A stretch of DNA of 64,000 bases from Tenebrio molitor (Eukaryota > Arthropoda > Insecta > Coleoptera > Tenebrionidae), in NCBI RefSeq assembly GCF_963966145.1, contig NC_091056.1, positions 4,676,217 through 4,740,216 on the forward strand, given 5' to 3'. Position numbers and translations under genes: made by a program. The notes under the pieces were generated by a model. The model was given only the letters and a program-made list of their open reading frames with translations, ran no database searches and was not told the origin of the DNA. Shown here piece after piece: positions 57,097-64,000 of the stretch (position 1 is its first letter; each line of letters begins with the position of its first letter).

Positions 57097-58177
57097 TATA
57101 AAATACTTTATGTTTTAATCTGTCAAAGTTTAGGTAGATGCTTAAGTGGCCAATCACTGTACCCGTTACCCTATTTGATTAAGAAATGAACTTCAACATC
57201 AAAATTAGGAACCAACATCCCTGAGTGCGACAAACAGTCAAAATTTTGATTTTACATTGGTAGGTATTAAAATCAACGGTTTTATTAGTTTCTGTGACCT
57301 TAAGGTGCCAATCGTTGAGGGATTAACCCCAAGACTAAGTACCTATGTTAGGAAAGACTGCGCATAAGTAGGGTTAACTAACGGAAAATTAATTTAACTT
57401 TCCTAAACTGGAAGTATGAAGACACAAAAAATAAACTTTTGGGACAATAAGTAAAATCGTTACTGTTAGAAGATAGGTACATTTACTTACCGATGGAAAA
57501 ATGCCTGGTCGAGAAACTTCCTTTTCGTATCTCCTGATTCAAATCGGATCTGCACCTCAGCACTATTGAATAGTTAGTTGAACATGAAAAGTCACCAAAC
57601 TTCCCACTTCGACAGCGATTTCTTGCGTCTTCATGAAGTAAAAAATCACCAATTGATTCTTACTCGAAATCCTGTTCGTGCTCGTTATCGATTTTTATTA
57701 ATAGAATTATTGAGACATCATACCGAATTTTAAAACCTTTCGCTTTAACCTAACCACACTAAAAGAAATATCTCTGAACACCAAAACCGTCACTAACGTA
57801 ACGACCACACACCACATAACCACAACGTTTTCTCCGTTTTCTAATGTCTATCACCTGTCCATGTCAGTGACGTGGAAATAGAATAGACGGAGCATCACCA
57901 TGTAAAACGTTGATTCCTATATGCAACATTATAAGTAAGGGCAAGTTATGCAGCAATAATAGCAAATCTGTTCTTTATTTGCCTAACATTTATGTGGCAG
58001 TTGCGCGGGTTGCGGAGGTATCGTATTTGTTGTTTTTATAAATTGGAAAAAAGAACAATAATCCTTCTATAGATAATATCATTACAAGGATCTGTAATGT
58101 TGTTTTTGCTACTTTACCCTCTAACTTATTTTATATTAATCAAACAAATACTTTTTAGTTATACCAAAATTAGACTT

Positions 58178-58275
58178 CAAAAAACGTTGTATTCAACTCG
58201 TTCGTGTGTAAATTGGGCCTTTTTTAAACTGGCCGACTCATGCCAAAAAAATCCCAATTTACACACAAATTCGTT
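58178..58275. repeat. Fold-back repeat related to 35716
   Basis: Shares AAAACGTTGTATTCAACTCG and TTCGTGTGT with 35716-35748, and folds on itself (GTGTGTAAATTGGG against CCCAATTTACACAC). Shorter than the other copy. Lies within the hAT-type element. Confidence 0.7.
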
Positions 58276-58479
58276 AAATTTACTACTATGTATTTAACAA
58301 AGGTTGTACTTTTTAAACATCGATAAATTGATTTGGCTTTTGTCCGTTTTTATTTAATGTATCTTTTATTTATTTTGTTATCCCCATCACTATAAAACTT
58401 TCGCAATAGCAATCAGCAATACAATCGGTGGCCATCTTGGTAAGGGCAAAAATGTACAGGTGGGAATCAAAGCGGTGTA

Positions 58480-58710
58480 AAGTCCATTCATTTTGTATTG
58501 GACTTTTCAAGGTCAAATAATTTTATTTTTTGGCTTTGTAATTATGTTTTGTATATAGTGACATGCAGGTAAACACCGTAAACGTTGAATTGAGCATTGC
58601 TAAATCACATTATGTTGGTTATAGGCACGTCACTATTTACAAAACATAATTACAGTGCCAAAATTTAAATTATTTGGCCTTGAAAAGTTCAATACAAAAT
58701 GAATGGACTT
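58480..58710. mobile_element. Small palindromic MITE nested in the hAT-type element
   Basis: Ends AAGTCCATTCATTTTGTATT (58480) and complement (ending 58710), with TA on both sides (58478-58479, 58711-58712). Arms match over about 90 bp (CATAATTACA region included). Confidence 0.8.
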
Positions 58711-58755
58711 TATCTTACGCTCCGTCTATTCTATTTCCACGTCACTGGTCCATGT

Positions 58756-59266
58756 ATGCAGTACACAGCACATGCGTCGCGGTCTCACGCTTGTCCTTGT
58801 CTATATTTACGCTCACGAGAAAACATTTCTGTGTATAGAGTGTTGTCTACGAGTGGTAACAAATTCTCTCATTTTAGTTTGAAAGAAGGGAGTGCAGCTA
58901 CGGCATTTTCGAATTTCGGAATGAATAAAAGGTCGCCGGCACCCGGTGCCAGTAGCCAGTGTGACATTTATGTTAAGGCTCGCGTTTACCTGAAAGAAAT
59001 TTCGAAGCTGATGTACAGTGGGTCCTCTATTTACAAATTTATATTTTGGTCAAACCTCCTTGGGTCAAACAAACCGAGAGACGCAGGTACCTTGAATTAG
59101 TCACAGACGCTCAGTAGGGGGTAGAGGATTACGATCCTGTCCTGTTCCGTACCTAAATACGGACATAAAATGAAATTTTGTGTTGGAAAGACAAGTCCTA
59201 CAATGCCAAATCTGAATTGGCTTTGGCTGCACTGCAAACTGTTGTTTTATTCCATTTTATTATTTA
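58756..59266. other. No gene called
   Basis: A plus frame to 59097 is open but has no motif and begins within the hAT end. Otherwise nothing is seen. Confidence 0.3.
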
Positions 59267-59640
59267 TTAGCTGACCCGACAGACGTTGTCTTGTCCAATC
59301 CAAATTTCAGCAAATTAGTTTGTGATGATGATTTATTTTCTTCCATTAAATTTGAATTTACAATGAATCTCAAGGTGTTTTATTTACATTTCGATTGCAA
59401 GATCGATGTTCAAGTGAACAATCCGATAGCGAAATAAATTGGTAGGTATTGAAATAAAACAACTACATTTGTTGGACAGATCGCAAAACAACGCAAAAGT
59501 AAAAACGGATGTAATTTTAATTTAGGGTAGCATGCGTTTTTCCAGATTTTTCTCCAAATTTTCCAAAAACATTTTTTCAATAGAGTTATTTCCATCCCGG
59601 GAACAAACCGAACAAAAAAAAAGAGTCAATTACAAATGTC
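59267..59640 (-). mobile_element. Helitron 3' end remnant on the minus strand
   Basis: On the minus strand the sequence GTCTGTCGGGTCAGCTAA ends at 59267 and is followed by T, the CTRR end of Helitrons, with a small hairpin (AGAC-AAC-GTCT) just before it. Sequence to the right (to about 59640) would be the element's interior but has no RepHel similarity; its 5' end cannot be fixed. Confidence 0.45.
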
Positions 59641-60676
59641 GTCAGTTATGATCGAGAGTGCATACAACAATTATAATTTTTGAAGTTTGTCCGAATTATC
59701 CGACTTTCCTTTGTATTTCTCCCAATTTTTTTTTTAACAAAAGAAACATTAAATTTTAAAAAATTAAAAATATTGAGCTAAGAATTAGTTTTATTATTTT
59801 TTGTAGGTACATAATATACCTACAATTTGATCGTATAGGACATTTTTCTGACTTTCAAGGCCGGACTAATAAAACCATAACATTCACCAAATACAGCGAG
59901 CAGCATTGTGTAGTTGTATTTTCCCAAAGTATTACGATTAAATCTGCATTTACTCCCTGCAGATGAGGAAATGAATATTAGTTCGGAGTTTCTACCTGAT
60001 TTGTCAAGAATTATGAATGAGACAAAAATGACCCTTATGGCAAAATATTTTTAAGGTAAAATTACAATGAAATGGTTGGTTGTTGGTTTCATCGTGTGTC
60101 CCTTCGGTGAATAATTGAACACTATTGGTTTATTAGTCGGGCTTTTAGAGTCAGATAAATTTGCTATAGATAAAGTATAGGATTATAGGTACTGGCAAGT
60201 AACGATTTTTATTCTTTACTTATTCTGTACTTGCTCATCATGTTATAATAATACACTATTATTTCATACTGGAAGTCTGTTCTGTATCATAATTTTATTT
60301 CAAAAATCACATTATTTTGTGAAAATCGGATCATCTTTTTTCCTGGGGCAATGGCCGTTACTATTGTTTTTTACAATGATTATTTCATTCATCATCGTTT
60401 TCGACCAATCGTAGGTAAGGCTTTATTTTTTGGATTACAGCGATAATTTTTCGAAAATTTTTTATTGTCCTTTTTCAAATGTTTTTTTTTTATTTTTAAG
60501 ACAATGGTGAATACTAGTGTCACATTTTTTATTTTTATATCAAATGTCAACTTGAATCGTCAACTTCTGACGAGCAACTTGCAACCATTTTAAAGGACTT
60601 TAATTGTACAACTTTATTCATGAAATAATCTTACCGAATTACATACATTCGTCCTTCTGAAATAATCTGTTGTAAT
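59641..60676. other. AT-rich, no feature
   Basis: Low-complexity T- and A-runs only; no coding or terminal-repeat signal. Confidence 0.4.
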
Positions 60677-60799
60677 ACTCAAGTTGATTAAAACGCAACA
60701 CTCGTATCGTTTTTCCACAAATTTCTCTCGGCTACTGCCTCGAGAAATTAAAACGTCAAAAAATGACACTCGTGGTTGCTAATCAACTTTCGTATTGCA
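60677..60799. repeat. Fold-back repeat
   Basis: Arms AAGTTGATTA and TAATCAACTT enclose further paired blocks (CACTCGT on both sides) and a central hairpin AATTTCTC/GAGAAATT. MITE-like, without a clear target duplication. Confidence 0.55.
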
Positions 60800-60882
60800 A
60801 ATCGATCATTTCGAAGCACTCAAGTGAATATTTTTCGACTTTTGCACTTTTCAGTGTCAGATTTGATTTGTAAAAATAAAAC

Positions 60883-60946
60883 AGTCCGGTAAGTGTTGCT
60901 TAGCGACTCAAATTGATAATGTAATCGAACATCTACCGGACAGTAT
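60883..60946. repeat. Short inverted repeat
   Basis: CAGTCCGGTA at 60883 and its near-complement TACCGGACAG, followed by TA, bound about 60 bp. It may be a mini-MITE. Confidence 0.45.
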
Positions 60947-62680
60947 AAAATAAAATATTTAGAGATCGTGAATTTTGACATGAAATAAAGGAAAAAATTG
61001 TGCTTATTACTGGAAATTATTATTCTACTTAAAAAAAAGGACCGAGATTTGCGTAATATTAAAATGGGTGATATAATACTCGTAATCTGATGAAGCTTTT
61101 CCTGATGGAGCAGCAGTATTATTGACTGTTGTTAATAAAGCTCAAATCGTTTGTTACAAATTTGGAATAAAAATGCAAATACCTATTATAAGTATCTCCT
61201 AATTTCTTAAGAGGAGGCTGATGTAATTTGTACCCTTGTATAGTCCCCTTTCCGTAAGCTGTTAGCTCAGGTAGCATGTAGGGTTGGTTGTCTACAACGT
61301 AAAATGACTTCATTTTTTTCGTTTTTTTCAAGTAGTATTCAAGTAGGAAACACCACTTTTCGTCTGCGTCACATTCACAACAATATCTAGTGAATGACGT
61401 GAGATATTTTCGATATCTCTTTTCGTTTTGCCTACACAGCTTCTAAGCAGAGCATTTTATTTGTGGTTTTTTAACAAATTCGTCAAAACAAAATTATATT
61501 ATTCTCTTCATAGTTCACTAATAGAAATGTTCATAATTTATGTAGTAAAGAGAGAAAACGTTCATCTCGTACTATTTTCTCAAAAAACGTGATCGAAAAT
61601 CCACTTTTTCGACCGTTTCAAACTCCGGTAAACGCGAGCCTTAATGCGTATCCCTTCCCTATGATTTCTAACCTCAAACAACATTGTCACTTGTCACTCT
61701 TGTCAGTTGTCACAAACACGTGAAAAATTGAGTCTGCAAAAAATAGTAAGTTATAAATGATAATGGGCCGGGCAATTGGACCGTCCCGTATCACGACACC
61801 GTTATTAAAGTTGCCGTTAACTAAATTCGTGATTGAAGTAAATATAAAACTACATATTTATATAGATTTTGGCAAATATAACCTGCAAGAAAGAGTCGTC
61901 ACCATGGTAATTAGAGTCATGATTAAATTTAAGGCTGTTGCACAGTAATAAAACTTTTGGGCGAGGTGTAGTTCAAGTTGCAGAAGTATTCAGAATTCTT
62001 GGATCGGTCAAACACTGCAACAGGTACCCTCTCGAGACCCGTCAGTCATAAAATTAGCATTTTACAAGAGCATTGTGAACAAATTTGTCGGCAAATTTTA
62101 GATTTTCTTATTTCTTGTAGTTTGGATGTATTTATCTGTGCACTTTAGTGGCTGAATCTCTTACTTGCAGAAAATTCTTTTGAAGAAAATAACGGACAAT
62201 GATTAATACAAATGTAAAGGCTATGATTTTGACAGTGTCAGATTTTTCGTATCTCTGCTATCTTTATAATTGATTTCATATAAATGTTCATCAAGTGAGC
62301 TGTGCATTTGTAAAAGCACCTTTAATTTAGTCACATTACAAAAGTCACATTTATGAAGGTCATGTCCAATAAATCTTTACTTGGTAAAAATACAAAGACA
62401 AAAACAAATAAAAATTACTTTAATTTAATCAGTAAAAAGACGTAACATTGCTTTTGAAATCAGCAATGTTAAAATGGACAAAAACTAAAAAATTAGTCAA
62501 ATCGGGTTCGCGCAGAGCAAGCAACTTTGAAAGTTAAAGTCACTAGCTTTAGCTTTACTACCAACAGAAAATCAGATTTTCATGGCTTGCTTAGATGCAC
62601 ATTTATATGAAATTGAGTATAGCTAATAAACGTCAAACAACTGACACTATTAATCAAATTTTAACGCAAAAATAGTTATT
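60947..62680. other. No gene called
   Basis: A minus frame at 61119-61331 (KSFYVVDNQPYMLPELTAYG, KGTIQGYKLHQPP) reads like a real exon in composition but has no known family and no clear splice partners. Elsewhere only AT-rich sequence. Confidence 0.25.
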
Positions 62681-63578
62681 AGAGTCCAATTTTTACCCAT
62701 TTGCGATGACGTCACGATTTCCTTCATCGCTTTCTCTCTATTGAAACGACAGAAAGAGTAAAAAACAAAATAGCGGTGCAATGGCGGACAAAAAATTTCG
62801 TCCACTGTCATTCCACTCACATATGCTATAAAGCGACCTTTAGGAACGAATAACCTCGCTTCACATGTTGACATGTGTCAATCAAATTATGTCTATAATT
62901 TATGTTTTTATGGGTGACAGTAATAAATTTCAAATTTTAATTTGCAAACGTCAATCATAATGACAATAAAGCTTAAACTACACCAAATTTTTGTGAAATG
63001 ATAGGAAAAGGGTGGACAACATTTTTTGTCCGGAACATACGTTTATTTATTGCTGGTTACTTTGTGGTTATTTTATGTTCCTGTCAATTTGACAATTTTT
63101 AATTTCTTCCACTTATTACATTACCTTTCGAAGCAGTTGTCAGAAAATTTCATAACATCGGTATGGCTTGCGACTACAATCGTTTTAATACCTAACCTTA
63201 TAGTTATTTATGATCAATTCAAATTAGTTTCTGATCCTAGCTCAAACATACGTGAAGTTACTACATAATGACGTCATCGCAAATGGGTAATAATTGGACT
63301 CTAGGATCAGAAATAAATTTGGATTGATCAAAAATAACTATCAAATTTCAATTTTTTCAATTTTGTTGACAATTGCTTCGAAAGTTTACGATTGTAATCA
63401 ATGTAATAACTAATAAGTGAAATATAAAAAAATGTCAAATTGTCAAGAGCATAAAATAACCACAAGTAATCAATAATAAATAAACGCATCCCATTTTTTT
63501 GTTTGTTCCTGTTGTTTCAATAAAGAGAAAGCGAGAAAGGAAATCGTGACGTCATCCCAAAAGGGTAAAAATTGGACC
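62681..63578. repeat. Composite inverted-repeat element with three related termini
   Basis: The end AGAGTCCAATTTTTACCC followed by TGACGTCA occurs at 62681 (plus) and, reversed, at 63269-63302 and 63547-63578. In addition, 63040-63240 and 63303-63500 are a long inverted repeat (CTGATCCTAG against CTAGGATCAG; TGTGGTTATTTTATG and complement). The structure is therefore one palindromic MITE overlapping or inserted into a second of the same family. The hydrophobic 80-codon frame at 63026-63268 lies wholly inside one arm and is not a gene. Confidence 0.7.
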
Positions 63579-64000
63579 ATAACTTCAGAGTTCAGAGATT
63601 GAATCTTATTTTCGTAATCCTAGGGATTATTTAGCGTAAGAAAGGTGGGATTACAATAGCGCCCGTTTTCATTACCTGTATGTACAAATCATTTCCATTA
63701 AAAAAAACCTGTTATCGGATAATACTTACAACTTTTCTCCAATTGCAGAAAAATACTTAGAACTCTGTCAGAATCATTTAGACATTTATTGGAAAAAATT
63801 ATAGTTTCTGTATAAATTAGTAGGGGTTTTAATATTCTATATTCAATCGTTACTGAGAACAACTAATTACCTACAGCTTGGCCGTTTACTCGACGTTACT
63901 AGACGCAGGTAGTTTGGCCCAAACGACCGATACCGGTTCGATATTGGAATGGATGGGAACCAGGGGCGTAGCTACCGCCGCATCAGCCGTATCAATGATA
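63579..64000. other. Right edge, unassigned
   Basis: AT-rich to 63870, then GC-richer sequence ending with CAGGGGCGTAGCTACC, a phrase often seen at transposon ends. The window closes before it can be judged. Confidence 0.25.

Larger units (their letters stand above)
57865..58747. mobile_element. hAT-type nonautonomous element with perfect 8-bp target duplication
   Basis: Inverted ends CAGTGACGTGGAAATAGAAT, extended to 29 bp, start at 57865 and end at 58747. GTCCATGT flanks both sides (57857-57864 and 58748-58755), the 8-bp duplication typical of hAT. No transposase inside. It contains a younger TA-flanked MITE and a fold-back repeat. Bases 57099-57856 outside it hold nothing I can assign. 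Confidence 0.9.

Noticed and set aside
63026..63268. 80-codon hydrophobic frame resembling a membrane protein
   Set aside because: Contained in one arm of the composite inverted repeat; AT-rich codons give hydrophobic residues by chance and there is no start context.
59267..64000. A host gene in the right-hand 5 kb
   Set aside because: Only short frames without splice support or known domains; the one at 61119-61331 is noted but not supported.

Overview
The window is AT-rich animal nuclear DNA, almost certainly from an insect. The evidence is insect-type Tc1/mariner, P, piggyBac, pogo/Tigger, PIF/Harbinger and Helitron families, short spliceosomal introns with GTAAGT-like donors, and dense TA-flanked MITEs. 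A beetle is plausible from the mariner lineages, but this cannot be proved here. I see no tRNA, rRNA, CRISPR array, operon or convincing intact host gene. The window is a transposon graveyard in which elements have landed inside elements.

Left third (1-20.6 kb): a hAT-like fragment at the edge; a dead Tc1 copy (2.2-2.9 kb); a broken multicopy gene of a Cys-rich insect family (3.96-6.39 kb) split by a complete Harbinger-type element with TTA target duplications; a solo LTR (7168-8589) with a GTAC duplication and a promoter carrying a perfect heat-shock element; a part LTR; a P-element-like pseudogene; a LINE scrap; several mariner scraps; a hAT pseudogene; and a piggyBac pseudogene.

Middle (20.6-42 kb): a Helitron with recognisable Rep and helicase motifs and a 3' CTAG end; a second, internally deleted copy of the Cys-rich family; a DDE transposase joined directly to a Tigger transposase; a chimeric open frame joining another insect repeat family to a pogo DDE domain; a Ty3/gypsy gag fragment; a GC-rich block with zinc-finger and Pro/basic-rich ORFs that resembles the front part of an R2-like LINE without its reverse transcriptase; and a second piggyBac pseudogene.

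Right third (42-64 kb): a second, longer P-element-like pseudogene beginning with a THAP domain; a mariner deletion derivative with complete ends; one apparently intact Tc1-type transposon (49615-51156, 340-residue DD34E transposase); a hypothetical acidic protein; and many palindromic MITEs, including a hAT-type one with a perfect 8-bp target duplication that contains another MITE.

Only the 49.6-kb Tc1 element looks able to encode a working protein. The other coding remnants carry frameshifts, stops or deletions. The order of nesting can often be read from target duplications, and three insertions can be removed conceptually to restore the interrupted frame exactly.
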